Notes under the pieces: generated by a model
The model's database searches: none
What the model was told of the DNA's origin: nothing
What the model saw: the letters and a program-made list of their open reading frames with translations, nothing else
Position numbers and translations under genes: made by a program
Shown here: positions 7,554 through 21,168 of the stretch, piece after piece
Position numbering within the stretch: the first letter of the stretch is position 1
Layout of the letters: each line of letters opens with the position of its first letter
NCBI RefSeq assembly: GCF_025972045.1
Contig: NZ_JAPDHX010000006.1
Coordinates: 86,911 to 150,910, forward strand
DNA from: Micropruina sonneratiae
GTDB lineage: Bacteria; Actinomycetota; Actinomycetes; Propionibacteriales; Propionibacteriaceae
Reading direction: 5' to 3'
Length of the DNA stretch: 64,000 nucleotides

Positions 7554-8402
7554 TCAGGCGTCGACCCACCCGTACACCTTCTTGGTCGAGACGATCCGTT
7601 CGGTCACCTTGTTCTTCACGTCACCGCCGATCACCCGCAGCCTGTCGTCGGGCAACACCTCGATGACGATGTCGACGTGGGTCGAGGTGGTGGAGTTCTG
7701 CGGGCTCTTCCCGTACAGCACCAGGTCGCCCGGGCCGACCCCCTCGACGCCGTCGTGCGCCCGGTCGTGCATCGCGCCCCAGTTGTACAGGTCGCCCGAG
7801 AACGAGAACCTGGGCACGGTGTTGCCCGCCTTGTTCCACGCCCAGGTCGCGAACAGCGACGACCACGGCATGCAGCCGCCGTAAGGCGTGCAGTTCTTCT
7901 TCTTGCCCTTCTTCTCGGTGACGCCCTTCTGGCTGCGGGCCGCCTTGATGATGGCTGGCTCGACGTTGGGCGGACGGCTCGGCGTGGCCGACGGTTTCAC
8001 CGTCGCCGTCTGGCACACCGACAAGGTGGTGGAGTCTCCGCCGGCGACGTAGACCGATGCCACGTAGCCGGTCTTCTTCTTGAAGGTCACCTTGTTCCAC
8101 ACGTTCGACGCGCGGGTGCCGTTGCTCACCGTGGTGCCGATCGTGCGGCACTGCAGGGTGATCTTCGTCTTGTGCGGAATGCGGGCCAGCCGGTCGCTCT
8201 CGATGGTGGGCTGCTTGCGCAGCGACAGCGGCGTCGACTTGTTGGTGCGCACCGTGCCCTGCACCGTCGGCGGCTTGGTTGGCGAGGCCTTCGTGGGCGT
8301 CGGGCTCGGGGTCGGCGGGCCGGCCGCCGATCCCGTGCAACCGGCCAGCAGGAGGCAGGGAAGCGCCAGGCCCGCAGCCAGCCGCTCCATCCGCCTCGTC
8401 AT
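7554..8402 (-). CDS. Lipoprotein with SH3-like and CHAP-like domains
   Basis: 282 residues. A lipoprotein signal with lipobox LAGC is followed by a Pro/Thr-rich linker, an SH3b-like region (about 50-120), a second linker and a CHAP-like amidase region (about 150-282) with GPGDLVLYG and STHVDIV, where His would be catalytic. The usual WC nucleophile position reads PWSSLFATW, with a Cys three residues earlier (GGCMPW), so the nucleophile appears displaced or lost. TACCGT (8410-8415) ends seven bases before the ATG at 8402, supporting that start and a leaderless transcript. Probable role: cell-wall binding or remodelling. Confidence 0.75.
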   Translation of the reverse strand: MTRRMERLAAGLALPCLLLAGCTGSAAGPPTPSPTPTKASPTKPPTVQGTVRTNKSTPLSLRKQPTIESDRLARIPHKTKITLQCRTIGTTVSNGTRASNVWNKVTFKKKTGYVASVYVAGGDSTTLSVCQTATVKPSATPSRPPNVEPAIIKAARSQKGVTEKKGKKKNCTPYGGCMPWSSLFATWAWNKAGNTVPRFSFSGDLYNWGAMHDRAHDGVEGVGPGDLVLYGKSPQNSTTSTHVDIVIEVLPDDRLRVIGGDVKNKVTERIVSTKKVYGWVDA

Positions 8403-8435
8403 GCGCCAGACGGTAACACGGGGCGGTGACCGATC

Positions 8436-9911
8436 TCAGACCGCAGGCTGGCCCAACGACTCCCCGAAGCCGGCGTAGGGGGGCACGGTGGCCGAGCCGG
8501 TGTCCTCCAGCACGAGGGTGGGGGCCGTGGACGGCGTCCGGCTGTAGACCACGACCCCGGCGTCCGGGACGCTGCCGACATCCTCGCCCGGGACGCCGAC
8601 AACCAGCCCGTCACGCATCGCCTCACCGTCGTTCAGGTCGCCCGACAGCACCGCGACCGACGAGCCGAAATGGTCGGCCGCCTCGACCACCCCGCCGACG
8701 CCGCCGGCGCCCTGGCGGAGCAGGCGGGCGGCGCCGCCGCTGCGGTTGGCGCGGAACAGGGTGACCGTGCCGGCGCCCAGCACCGAACCGACCGCCTCGC
8801 CCGGTGCGCCCACGATCGCGGTCAACTGGTCGACGGTGTTGATGCCCAGGGCGACCGCCGAGCCGAAGGCGTCCCCGGTCTCGTTGCTGCTGGGAATGCC
8901 CGCGGTGTCCTGGTGTACCGCCCGCAGCGAGCGGAAGGTCCGCTTGGACGGGTCGAAGTTAAGGATGTGCACCTGACCGGTCCAGCGCGCCGAGCCGATG
9001 GTCTCGTTGGGGGCGCCGATCAGCACGTAGTGGTCGCGGTAGGCGACCGCCGAACCGAAACCGTCACCGGACTCGGCGGTGCCGGGGACGCCGGCGGAGT
9101 TCTGTGTGACGGCCACGCCGCGGTAGCCGGTCGGGGCGGCCGCGGTGGCGGACAGCAACGTCACCATCCCGGCCTGCCGGCGGCTGCCGACCGTCTCGTC
9201 CGGGGTGCCGATCACGATCGTCCGGTCCTGGCCGGCCAGCGCCGTGCCGAACCGGTCACCGTTCTCGGAGGTGTTGGGCACGCCGGGCGAGTTCTGGGTG
9301 AGCACAGTGCGCGGGGCTGCCTGGGTGCCGGACGCCGTGAGCGGGATCACCGCGACCTGCCCGGCCTCCCACTTGGTTCCGTCGTCGGCGGTGGGCGCCG
9401 AGACGACCAGTTGGGGGGCCGGCGTCGCGGCGTCCGGGGTGAGCAGCACCACCTGGGCGCCGAAGCTGCCGTGGGCGGCGGTGCCGTTGAAGATGTTGAC
9501 CAGGGTGACCTCGTTGCCGGTGCCGCTGCGCAGCAGGTAGGCCGCGCCGCGGCTGCCGGCGCGGCCGGGCGCCCCGACCGCGAGTTCGGCGCAGCCGTTG
9601 CCGTCCAGGTCGCCCAGCGCCACAGAGGCGCCGAACCGATCGCCCGGCATCGACGTGGAGACGATCTGGCTGGCCGGGACGAAGCGCCGCTCGCCGTCAC
9701 TGAACAGGATGTCGATCGCCCCGCGTTCGTCGTCGTAGCCGGGGACGCCGACCACGACGTCCGCCTTTCCGTCGGAGTTCAGGTCGCCGGCCACGCCGTT
9801 GCCGGGGTCGCAGGACGCCGCGGCCGTGGCCGCCGGCCCGGACAGTGCAAGGCCCGAACCGGTCAGGCCCAGGGCGACGAGGGTGGTGAGCAGACGGCGG
9901 GTGCGGGACAT
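8436..9911 (-). CDS. Secreted FG-GAP repeat (integrin-alpha-like beta-propeller) protein
   Basis: 491 residues with a Sec signal peptide (basic MSRTRR, hydrophobic stretch, cleavage near ATAAAS). The mature part is a row of about seven repeats, each with a GDxFGxxVA-type motif and a following VGAPGE or IGTPDE; the first repeat has the calcium-binding DLNSDGKAD. This is a seven-bladed propeller like the integrin alpha head, common in secreted actinobacterial proteins of unknown function. AGGAGG lies seven bases before the ATG and decides the start. Confidence 0.88.
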   Translation of the reverse strand: MSRTRRLLTTLVALGLTGSGLALSGPAATAAASCDPGNGVAGDLNSDGKADVVVGVPGYDDERGAIDILFSDGERRFVPASQIVSTSMPGDRFGASVALGDLDGNGCAELAVGAPGRAGSRGAAYLLRSGTGNEVTLVNIFNGTAAHGSFGAQVVLLTPDAATPAPQLVVSAPTADDGTKWEAGQVAVIPLTASGTQAAPRTVLTQNSPGVPNTSENGDRFGTALAGQDRTIVIGTPDETVGSRRQAGMVTLLSATAAAPTGYRGVAVTQNSAGVPGTAESGDGFGSAVAYRDHYVLIGAPNETIGSARWTGQVHILNFDPSKRTFRSLRAVHQDTAGIPSSNETGDAFGSAVALGINTVDQLTAIVGAPGEAVGSVLGAGTVTLFRANRSGGAARLLRQGAGGVGGVVEAADHFGSSVAVLSGDLNDGEAMRDGLVVGVPGEDVGSVPDAGVVVYSRTPSTAPTLVLEDTGSATVPPYAGFGESLGQPAV

Positions 9912-9994
9912 GCGGGCCTCCTGAGCATTCGGGTCAACGCACAGGTGCATCGCCGCGGTCCCGCTGATACGCCTCGTGGACGTGCCGCGCCGCG

Positions 9995-10309
9995 TCAGCT
10001 GGAGAAGAACAGCGAGCCCAGACCGCCGCGACGGTAGTGCTTGTTGCCGCGATGACCCCACTCGGGTCCGTAGCCGTAGCCGGGGCCCGGCTGCGGGGCG
10101 GCGACGAAGCGGCTCTCGAGCTGGGTGATGTTCTCCAGCTCGCCGAAATCGAGGAACACGCCTCGACAGTTCAGGCACTGTTCGATGTGCACGCTGTTGC
10201 GGTCGACGGTGCGCATGCCGCCGCCGCACTTGGGACAGGTGTAGCCGGCGGGGGAGGCGCCGGTGGGGGCGTAGGGCTCGTAGCGGGGCAGCGGGTCTTT
10301 GGTGGACAT
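9995..10309 (-). CDS. Zinc-ribbon protein (TFIIB-type zinc finger domain)
   Basis: 104 residues. CPKCGG and CLNCRG, 22 residues apart, form a four-cysteine zinc ribbon (about 24-50), followed by FLDFGELENI, the conserved tail of the zf-TFIIB family. The C-terminus is Gly/Tyr/Arg-rich. Function is unknown; similar small proteins are thought to bind nucleic acid or act as adaptors. It starts four bases after the phosphotransferase gene and is probably cotranscribed with it. Confidence 0.8.
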   Translation of the reverse strand: MSTKDPLPRYEPYAPTGASPAGYTCPKCGGGMRTVDRNSVHIEQCLNCRGVFLDFGELENITQLESRFVAAPQPGPGYGYGPEWGHRGNKHYRRGGLGSLFFSS

Positions 10310-10313
10310 GGTT

Positions 10314-11099
10314 TCAGGGTGCCATCCGACGACAAGCCGCGAGGAGTGGATCGGCCGTGGATCGGCTGTGATCGTGGCCGGTCTGGCTGACGGTTCGGAC
10401 TGCGGCGACGAAGACGGCCGCCCGCGCCGGCAGGTCGAGGGCCGGCCACGGGTCTGTCGCCGGCGGCACGGCCGGACCGCCGGCTTCGCGATAGCCGTCC
10501 AGGAAGGCTGCCCAGTCGTCATCGGGGAGCAGTCCCGCCGCCCAGAAGCCGGCCGGTCGGGCCAGGTCCCAGGCAGGGTCGCCGAGACCGGCGTCGTCGA
10601 CGTCGAGCAGTCGCCAGCCATCGGTCCAATGACCGAGCTGACCCAAGTGCCAGTCGCCGTGCACCAGCAGGGCCGGCTCGACGCGTGCGGACGCCTCGGC
10701 GGCCAGGGCGGCGCCCAGGTCGCGGAGCTCAGCCGGAGCCCGCTCGGCGGCGCGGGTCAGCCGGGACGCCCAGCCGTGCCGGGGAAGGCCCTCGGGCGGT
10801 GGGGTGACGTGCAGGGCGGCGAGCAACGCCCCGGCGTCCGACCAGGGCGGGTCGAGCCGGTCGGAACTCAGTACCGGCACCCGCGGCCAGCGCGACATGA
10901 GCCGTCCGTCGGGTGCGCTGCCGGGCACGGCGTCCACTGGCGGCACGAACGCGGCGCAGTCGGCGGCCAACGCGAGGCGCCGGGTCAGGGCCTCACGATC
11001 GGTGCGCGGATGGTGCCGCTTGGTCACGGTGTGCCGGTCGAACCGCAGCATCGAACCGGACGCGGTACGCACCCAGGCAGCAGACGAGTCGGCCGACAT
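10314..11099 (-). CDS. Aminoglycoside phosphotransferase-family protein
   Basis: 261 residues. The C-terminal kinase motifs are present: LVHGDWHLGQL (Brenner-type HGDxHxxN variant, with Gln where Asn is usual) and LLDVDDAGLGDPAWDLA, whose Asp would bind metal. Substrate may be a small hydroxyl compound; antibiotic resistance should not be assumed from the family name. CAGAAT (minus strand, 11107-11112) lies seven bases before the ATG at 11099, suggesting a leaderless start; ATGs at 11108 and 11141 are alternatives. Confidence 0.75.
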   Translation of the reverse strand: MSADSSAAWVRTASGSMLRFDRHTVTKRHHPRTDREALTRRLALAADCAAFVPPVDAVPGSAPDGRLMSRWPRVPVLSSDRLDPPWSDAGALLAALHVTPPPEGLPRHGWASRLTRAAERAPAELRDLGAALAAEASARVEPALLVHGDWHLGQLGHWTDGWRLLDVDDAGLGDPAWDLARPAGFWAAGLLPDDDWAAFLDGYREAGGPAVPPATDPWPALDLPARAAVFVAAVRTVSQTGHDHSRSTADPLLAACRRMAP

Positions 11100-11161
11100 G
11101 GTCTGCATTCTGGCGCGTCCGGGCAGTGCCGCGGAACGCAAGATCGTGGAAGGATCGGGGC

Positions 11162-11590
11162 ATGGACACCAGCCCGATCGTGCACGAGCTCAGCGTGCGC
11201 TGCACCCCCGAACACGCCTTCGAGGTCTTCACCTCCGGGATCGGCGAGTGGTGGGATCCCGCCTACACCGGCAACGCCGACACCTTCACCACGGTCACCA
11301 TCGATCCGCGGATGCGTGGCCAGATCACCGAACGGCACTCCGACGGCGCCGAGCACGACTGGGGCGAGGTGATCGCCTGGGATCCGCCGGCCAAGGTCGC
11401 ATTCAGCTTCACCCTCGCCCAGGACCGGACCGTGCCGTCGGTGGTCAGGGTCACGTTCGTGCCCTCCGACGCGGGCACCCAGGTGACCTTCGAGCACGAC
11501 GGCTGGAACGAACTGAACGCCGACGCGCGGGGTAAGTTCACCGAATGGCCCCATCTGCTGAAGCGTTTCGTGACGGCCGCCGAGGCCTGA
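11162..11590 (+). CDS. SRPBCC/AHSA1-family protein
   Basis: 142 residues, a single START-like fold of the Aha1/AHSA1 type: VRCTPEHAFEVFTSGIGEWWDP at the N-terminus and HDGWNELNADARGKFTEWPHLLKRF near the C-terminus. Such proteins bind hydrophobic ligands and are often paired with regulators; none is present here. It is followed 12 bases later by a monooxygenase-fold gene in the same direction. Confidence 0.85.
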   Translation: MDTSPIVHELSVRCTPEHAFEVFTSGIGEWWDPAYTGNADTFTTVTIDPRMRGQITERHSDGAEHDWGEVIAWDPPAKVAFSFTLAQDRTVPSVVRVTFVPSDAGTQVTFEHDGWNELNADARGKFTEWPHLLKRFVTAAEA

Positions 11591-11602
11591 GAGGGGAACA
11601 TC

Positions 11603-11890
11603 GTGATCACCACCGTCTGCAACGTGCACGTCACCGACGACGGCATCGAGGCGTTCAAGGCCGCCTCGCTGGCCAACGCCGAGGCGAGCCGGCAGGAACC
11701 CGGCATCACCCGCTTCGATCTGCTGCAACAGGTGGACGACCCGACCCGGTTCATCCTCTACGAGGAGTACGTGGACGTGGCCGCCACCGAGGCGCACAAG
11801 ACGACCGAGCACTATCTGACCTGGCGCCAGACCGTCGCCGACCTGATGGCGACGCCGCGGCAGACCTACCAGTTCGGCGACAAGCTCTGA
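11603..11890 (+). CDS. Antibiotic biosynthesis monooxygenase (ABM)-fold protein
   Basis: 95 residues, dimeric ferredoxin-like ABM fold: NVHVTDDGIEAFKAASLANA, then EPGITRFDLLQQVDDPTRFILYEEY and the terminal HYLTW region typical of the LsrG/YgiN group. These act on quinones, heme or signalling furanones; the specific substrate is unknown. GAGGGG lies seven bases before the GTG at 11603 and supports this start. Confidence 0.88.
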   Translation: MITTVCNVHVTDDGIEAFKAASLANAEASRQEPGITRFDLLQQVDDPTRFILYEEYVDVAATEAHKTTEHYLTWRQTVADLMATPRQTYQFGDKL

Positions 11891-11903
11891 GCGTGCCCGG
11901 CGC

Positions 11904-12740
11904 TCAGTAGCGCCGCCCCGAGCCGAGCGGACGCTGCGGGCGTCCGTCGTCGGTGGGGGCGAGACCCCCCTGACAGGTGGGGCAGTAGAACATCGTCCGT
12001 TCCCTGGTGGGCGGCCCGATCAGCGCGACCCGGACACCCTCGCCACAGCGTCGGCACGGCAGCCCCGAGCGGGCGTGCACCCAGTGCGTCTCGCCACGCC
12101 GGGTGCTGCCGGTGGTGGACTGGACGACGGAGCGCCGGCCCGCCCGCAGCAGCCGGCCGGCTCGTTCGACGAGGGTGGCGAGCTGGCCACCGGTCAGTTC
12201 GGCGACCGGCGTCCACGGGTTGAGGTGCTGCAGGAACAGCGCCTCCGAGGCGTACAGGGTGCCCAGCCCGGCGAGGTTGCGCTGGTCGAGCAGCGCGGCG
12301 CCGATCGTCGTGCCCGCGGCGGCCAGGTTGGCGCTGGCGAGGTCGGCGTCCCAGTCGGGGCCGAGCAGGTCGGGCCCCAGGTGCCCGACCAGGGTGTCCT
12401 CCAGGGGCGTCGTCACCACGTCGAGCATGCCCAGCCGCTGGCCCAGCGCCGTCCACTGCCGGGTGCTGAGCACGGCCCGGGTCTGGCTGTTGGGACGCGC
12501 GGCGGCGGCATCCTCGACCCGCCACTGGCCCTCCATCCGCAGGTGGGAGTGGATCGTCCAACCTGAGTCGAGGCGGTGCAGCAGGTGCTTGCCCCGCGCG
12601 ACCACCTCGATGGTCGTCGCGCCGGTGAAGTCGATGGTCGCCAGGTCGGGCCAGCGCAGGTCGGTGCGGGTCAGTTCTTGGCCGGCGAAGACCTGGTCGA
12701 GGCGCTGAGCGGTGCGCCAGACGGTGTCACCCTCGGGCAT
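11904..12740 (-). CDS. nei2: DNA glycosylase/AP lyase, endonuclease VIII type (Nei2)
   Basis: 278 residues. The catalytic N-terminus is intact: after Met removal Pro2 is the Schiff-base nucleophile, Glu3 follows, and MPEGDTVWRTA is the Nei2 signature. The C-terminus carries a zinc finger CRRC...CPTC. It removes oxidised bases and cuts the abasic site. It lies nine bases downstream of the lhr-like helicase gene; this pairing is conserved in actinobacteria such as mycobacteria and suggests a shared DNA-repair role. Confidence 0.92.
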   Translation of the reverse strand: MPEGDTVWRTAQRLDQVFAGQELTRTDLRWPDLATIDFTGATTIEVVARGKHLLHRLDSGWTIHSHLRMEGQWRVEDAAAARPNSQTRAVLSTRQWTALGQRLGMLDVVTTPLEDTLVGHLGPDLLGPDWDADLASANLAAAGTTIGAALLDQRNLAGLGTLYASEALFLQHLNPWTPVAELTGGQLATLVERAGRLLRAGRRSVVQSTTGSTRRGETHWVHARSGLPCRRCGEGVRVALIGPPTRERTMFYCPTCQGGLAPTDDGRPQRPLGSGRRY

Positions 12741-12749
12741 GGCGGGATC

Positions 12750-17303
<4,554 letters not shown>

Positions 17304-17342
17304 GTCGCGCACAACAATGCCACGCGGCACCGACAGGAATCG

Positions 17343-17841
17343 GTGCCGGGTGCCGCGGCCTACGCTGACTTGGCTGTACTCCCACCCCGAGCCGGACGCC
17401 GGCGCAGCCGCCCTGGCCGCGACCCCGACACCGCCGCGCTGCGCGAACGGCTCGCCCCGCACGTGTTCGGCAACCTGGTGATTCGCCCGGTGACGCTGGA
17501 ACTGCTGCGCGACCCGCCCGACGAGCCCGGCCGGACCGTGTGCCTGCGCCGCTACTCGATCGTCGGTGACTGGCGGCGGTTCCTGGCGATCTGGCGCCGC
17601 AACGTCGCCGTCCGGGAGCGGCACGGCTTCCGCTGCCTGTTCGCCGTTGCCGACGAACCCAAGGATCTATTCACCTGGGCGTTCGACTTCGTCGGCAGCT
17701 GGGCCGACCTCGCCGCGATCCAGCGGCCGTACTATCGCGATCCCGAACGGAAGCTGCTGCGCGGCGTCTTCGACTTCATGGCCGACTACAGCCTCGATCC
17801 GGCCCGCCGGCTCACGCTGGACGGCGGCGCCGGCAAGGCTG
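17343..17841 (+). CDS. Uncharacterised protein with unresolved C-terminus
   Basis: Not recognised. The coding signal runs from about the GTG at 17343 (GTG 17463 is an alternative) to about 17840, and includes YSIVGDWRRFLAIWRRNVAVR, FAVADEPKDLFTWAFDF and QRPYYRDPERKLLRGVFDFMAD. The pattern of an aromatic YYxDPER stretch near the end recalls NIPSNAP/EthD-like dimeric barrels, but this is weak. The frame has no stop here: it stays open to 18422, fully antisense to the next gene. A stop in another frame occurs at 17840-17842, so a small indel or sequencing error near 17835 may have removed the true end. Confidence 0.5.
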
Positions 17842-17846
17842 AAGAG

Positions 17847-18356
17847 TCAGCGGCTGTAGCTGTACCGGGAGCCGAGCATCCACATCAGCACGGCCAGCAC
17901 CACCGTTGCCGCGAGCTGGATCGGGTACAGCCAGCCGACCGGGAGGCCGGCGGGGGCGCCCAGCACCGCGAACACCGCGCCGAGCAGGGTGACCACCGGG
18001 ATCAGCACCCGCAGGATCTGCAACGTCGTGGAGTACCCGCGATCCCGCTTGCCGAGCCGAGCCAGCAGCGCCGTGCACAACGCGAACACGAAGGCGAGCA
18101 CGGTCAGTCGCAGCAGCAGGTCGGCGAGCACGTTGATCGCGGCCAGCGGCGAGATCAACAGCACCAATTCGAGCACCAGCGCGGTGATCGCCAGGTTGCG
18201 CGCCCACAGGAACCACTTTCCGGAGTCGATCAGCTGATTCATCCCCATCGCGGCCAGCACCCAGCCGACCAGGTCGAGCGACAGGGTCAGCGACCCGAGG
18301 CGGATCTCGACCAGGACCAGCACCAACCCGAGGGCGGCAAGACGCAGCGGAGGCAT
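17847..18356 (-). CDS. Predicted multi-pass membrane protein
   Basis: 169 residues with about five hydrophobic segments, the first at residues 4-25 and the last at about 140-162; no recognisable catalytic motif and no known family. TACCCT (minus strand, 18363-18368) ends six bases before the ATG at 18356, giving a leaderless start and supporting this Met over upstream in-frame options. It lies 22 bases after the acyl-CoA dehydrogenase gene and points the same way. Confidence 0.7.
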   Translation of the reverse strand: MPPLRLAALGLVLVLVEIRLGSLTLSLDLVGWVLAAMGMNQLIDSGKWFLWARNLAITALVLELVLLISPLAAINVLADLLLRLTVLAFVFALCTALLARLGKRDRGYSTTLQILRVLIPVVTLLGAVFAVLGAPAGLPVGWLYPIQLAATVVLAVLMWMLGSRYSYSR

Positions 18357-18378
18357 GCCCCCAGGGTAGCGGCGAGCG

Positions 18379-20295
18379 TCAGCCGCCCTGGTGCGGCAGG
18401 CGTCGCCGCACGTCGGGCTTGACCGACGCTCCTGGCTCAACCGGGCTGACCCACGGACCGTCGGTCGAGGGCAACCTGATGCCGCCCTCGAGGAACGAGT
18501 ACCGGCCCTCGAGCACCTGCGCGGCAGTGGCGTCGTCGCTGTCGTCGGTGTTGTCCCACAGCGCGGTGAACAGCGCGCCCACCCGTACCCGGGCCTGCTC
18601 GCAGAACACCTGCGCCAGTTCGACGCCCTCGGGGTGCCCGGCCCGCTCGGTCTGCGCCCGAAGGCAGGCTGCGGTCATCGCGAACAGGTCGGCGCCGATG
18701 TCGACCACCCTGCCCAGGAAGGCCTGCTTGCGCTCCATCGCACCTTGCCAACGACCCATTCCGTAGAAGATGGAGCGGGCCAGCTTGCGGGTGGTGCGCT
18801 CCACCCAGCGCAGTTGCGCCGCCAGCGGGCCGTACTCGCCGAACGAGTTCGGCACCATGCCCTTGCCGGCCACGAGGGTGGGCAGCCAGGCGGCGTAGAA
18901 GGCGCCGGCCTTCGCCACCGCTCGGATCTTGTCCTCGCGGGACGCCTCGGGGTCGATGATGTCACCGGCCACGGCCAGGTGGGCGTCCACCGCCTCGCGG
19001 GCGATCAGCAGGTGCATGATCTCGGTCGAGCCTTCGAAGATGCGCATGATCCGCAGGTCGCGCAGCACCTGTTCGGCCTCGATGCCGCGCTCGCCCCGCG
19101 CGCGTTGCGAGTCGGCGGTCTCGAAGCCCCGACCGCCCCTGATCTGGACCAGTTCGTCGGCTATCGTCCACGCCTTCTCGGACGCCCACAGCTTCAGCAG
19201 CGCCGCCTCGATCCTGATGTCGTTCGATTCGTCGTCGGCGAGCAGGCAGCACAGGTCGAGCATCGCCTCCATCGCGTAGGTGGTGGCTGCAATGTAGCTG
19301 ATCTTGGTCGACAGGGCTTCGTGCCGGCCCACCGGTCGCCCCCACTGCACCCGTTGCGCGGACCAGCCGCGGGCCACGTTGAGGCACCACTTGGCCGAGG
19401 TGACGCACATCGCCGGCAGCGAGAGGCGTCCGGTGTTGAGGGTGGTCAGGGCGATCTTCAGTCCGCGGCCCTCACCGCCGAGCACGTTGGCCTCGGGGAC
19501 GAACACGTCGTCGAAGCGGGTGACCGAGTTCTCGATGCCGCGCAGCCCCATGAAGGCGTTGCGGCTTTCGACGGTGATGCCGGGCGAGTCGGCCTCGACC
19601 ACGAAGGCGGTGACGCCGCCGCGGCGGTCCGCCGACTTCGGCACCCGGGCCATCACCACCAGCAGGGTGGCGATGGGGCCGTTGGTGGCCCACAGCTTCA
19701 CGCCGTTGAGCAGGTAGCCGCCCTCGACGGGTCGGGCTTCGCAGGCGAGCCGGGCCGGGTCGGAGCCCACATCGGGTTCGGTCAGCAGGAAGGCGGACAC
19801 CTCGCCGCCGGCCACACGGGGCAGGTACTGCCGCTTCTGCTCGTCGGTGCCGAACATCTTCACCGGTTGCGGGACGCCGATCGATTGGTGCGCGCTCAGC
19901 AGGGTGCCGATCGAGGCGTGCGCCGAACCGGCGAGGGTGAGCGCCTTGCAGTAGTAGAGATGGGACAGCCCGACCCCGCCGTAGCTGGTGGGCAGCTTCA
20001 TGCCGAACGCCCCGAGCTCGGCCAACCCGGCGAACACGTCGTCGGGGATCGAGGCGTCGCGTTCGATCTGCGCGCCGTCGATGGACTCGACGAAGGGCCG
20101 CAGCCGCTCCAGGTACGCCTCGCCCCTGGCCACCTGCTCGGCGTCGTTGGCCGGCCACGGATCGACCAGATCGAGCCGCAGCCGGCCCAGGAACAACTCC
20201 TTGCCGAAGCTCGGTTTGGTCCACTCCGCCTCTCGCGCGGCCTCGGCGACTTTCCGGGCCTCACGTTCGGTCGGCCCGCTCTGACTGGGGGACAT
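18379..20295 (-). CDS. Acyl-CoA dehydrogenase family protein (long-chain/FadE-like)
   Basis: 638 residues. The FAD signature LLTEPDVGSDPA is at 170-181 and the catalytic-base region FEGSTEIM puts Glu421 in the position of the MCAD/VLCAD base. About 200 extra C-terminal residues resemble the VLCAD/ACAD9 extension that binds the membrane or a partner. It should oxidise acyl-CoA to enoyl-CoA and pass electrons to ETF. GAGGAGG five bases before the ATG at 20295 decides the start over the GTG at 20301. Confidence 0.9.
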   Translation of the reverse strand: MSPSQSGPTEREARKVAEAAREAEWTKPSFGKELFLGRLRLDLVDPWPANDAEQVARGEAYLERLRPFVESIDGAQIERDASIPDDVFAGLAELGAFGMKLPTSYGGVGLSHLYYCKALTLAGSAHASIGTLLSAHQSIGVPQPVKMFGTDEQKRQYLPRVAGGEVSAFLLTEPDVGSDPARLACEARPVEGGYLLNGVKLWATNGPIATLLVVMARVPKSADRRGGVTAFVVEADSPGITVESRNAFMGLRGIENSVTRFDDVFVPEANVLGGEGRGLKIALTTLNTGRLSLPAMCVTSAKWCLNVARGWSAQRVQWGRPVGRHEALSTKISYIAATTYAMEAMLDLCCLLADDESNDIRIEAALLKLWASEKAWTIADELVQIRGGRGFETADSQRARGERGIEAEQVLRDLRIMRIFEGSTEIMHLLIAREAVDAHLAVAGDIIDPEASREDKIRAVAKAGAFYAAWLPTLVAGKGMVPNSFGEYGPLAAQLRWVERTTRKLARSIFYGMGRWQGAMERKQAFLGRVVDIGADLFAMTAACLRAQTERAGHPEGVELAQVFCEQARVRVGALFTALWDNTDDSDDATAAQVLEGRYSFLEGGIRLPSTDGPWVSPVEPGASVKPDVRRRLPHQGG

Positions 20296-20333
20296 GCGCA
20301 CCTCCTCGTGCCTGTGCGCCTACGGTAGTTCAC

Positions 20334-21146
20334 ATGGCCGACACCGAGACCCTGTCGATCCGAGCCGACGCCCCCGGACGCCTCCCGCCGGCCGCGCCCA
20401 CGACGCTGCAGAGCATCCAGTTGCCCCTGGGCGTCATCGTCAACGCCGACCCGGAGTTCTCCACCGAGCCGGCGCACGCCACCCAGCGGGCCTGGATGAG
20501 CGCCGGTGAGCTCGACGGTCCCACCGACCTGTGGTGGCAGCTGGCGCGGCAGTTCCCCGAGTCCGGGCTGTGGCCGCTGGTGGCCCACAGCCTCGACGAC
20601 CCGCACACGCGTCAACGGCCCTGGAGCGACGGTGAACTCTCCGACCCGACCGAGCCGGGCCGCAGCGCCGAGGAGTTCTTCGCCGCCACCCTCGCCGGCC
20701 ACGAGGAGGTCGACCTCGACGGTTCGTGGCGCTACCCGCAGGGCTTCCCCGGCCTGGCCGAGCGGCTGCGGGCGGACGCCGACACCGTGACCCTGCCGCG
20801 CGTAGGCCTGCCTTCGGGGTCGATCCTGCTGGTGCCGACGACGCGCCCGGCCGACGTCCTGTCCCGGCTGGGCTGGCTGGGCGCCACCAACGTGCACCAG
20901 TCCGGCGACCTGACGGTGGTGCTGCGGTCATGGGAGGACCGGTTCGGCACGGTGCCGGTGGTGGTCGGCTTCGACACCCTGGCGACGCTCAGCGAGGCGG
21001 TGCCGTCCTCGGGCGAGCAGCTCGACCGGCTGGTCGCCGAGCACTACGCGTTCTGTCCCGACAACATCGACCAGGGCATCGACGACCTCGCCCAGTACGG
21101 CGCCGAGGTGGCCGGCAAGGCGATCTGGAACTTCTGGTGGGACTAG
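20334..21146 (+). CDS. DUF4253 domain protein
   Basis: 270 residues. The C-terminal part carries the DUF4253 pattern: LRSWEDRFGTVPVVVGFDTL, then LVAEHYAFCPDNIDQG and a terminal WNFWWD. The N-terminal half is variable. Members are frequent in actinobacteria and often occur as immunity or stress-type proteins, but no biochemical function is established. TACGGT (20321-20326) ends seven bases before the ATG with no Shine-Dalgarno sequence: a leaderless start. Confidence 0.8.
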   Translation: MADTETLSIRADAPGRLPPAAPTTLQSIQLPLGVIVNADPEFSTEPAHATQRAWMSAGELDGPTDLWWQLARQFPESGLWPLVAHSLDDPHTRQRPWSDGELSDPTEPGRSAEEFFAATLAGHEEVDLDGSWRYPQGFPGLAERLRADADTVTLPRVGLPSGSILLVPTTRPADVLSRLGWLGATNVHQSGDLTVVLRSWEDRFGTVPVVVGFDTLATLSEAVPSSGEQLDRLVAEHYAFCPDNIDQGIDDLAQYGAEVAGKAIWNFWWD

Positions 21147-21168
21147 CGACAGGCGGCCCGACGCCGGC

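Noticed and set aside
10314..11099. Aminoglycoside resistance gene
   Set aside because: Only the general phosphotransferase fold is visible; the HGD motif varies and nothing points to antibiotics as substrate.
18391..20328. 645-codon open frame opposite the acyl-CoA dehydrogenase
   Set aside because: Same reason: the complementary strand encodes a complete enzyme, and this frame has no domain or ribosome site.
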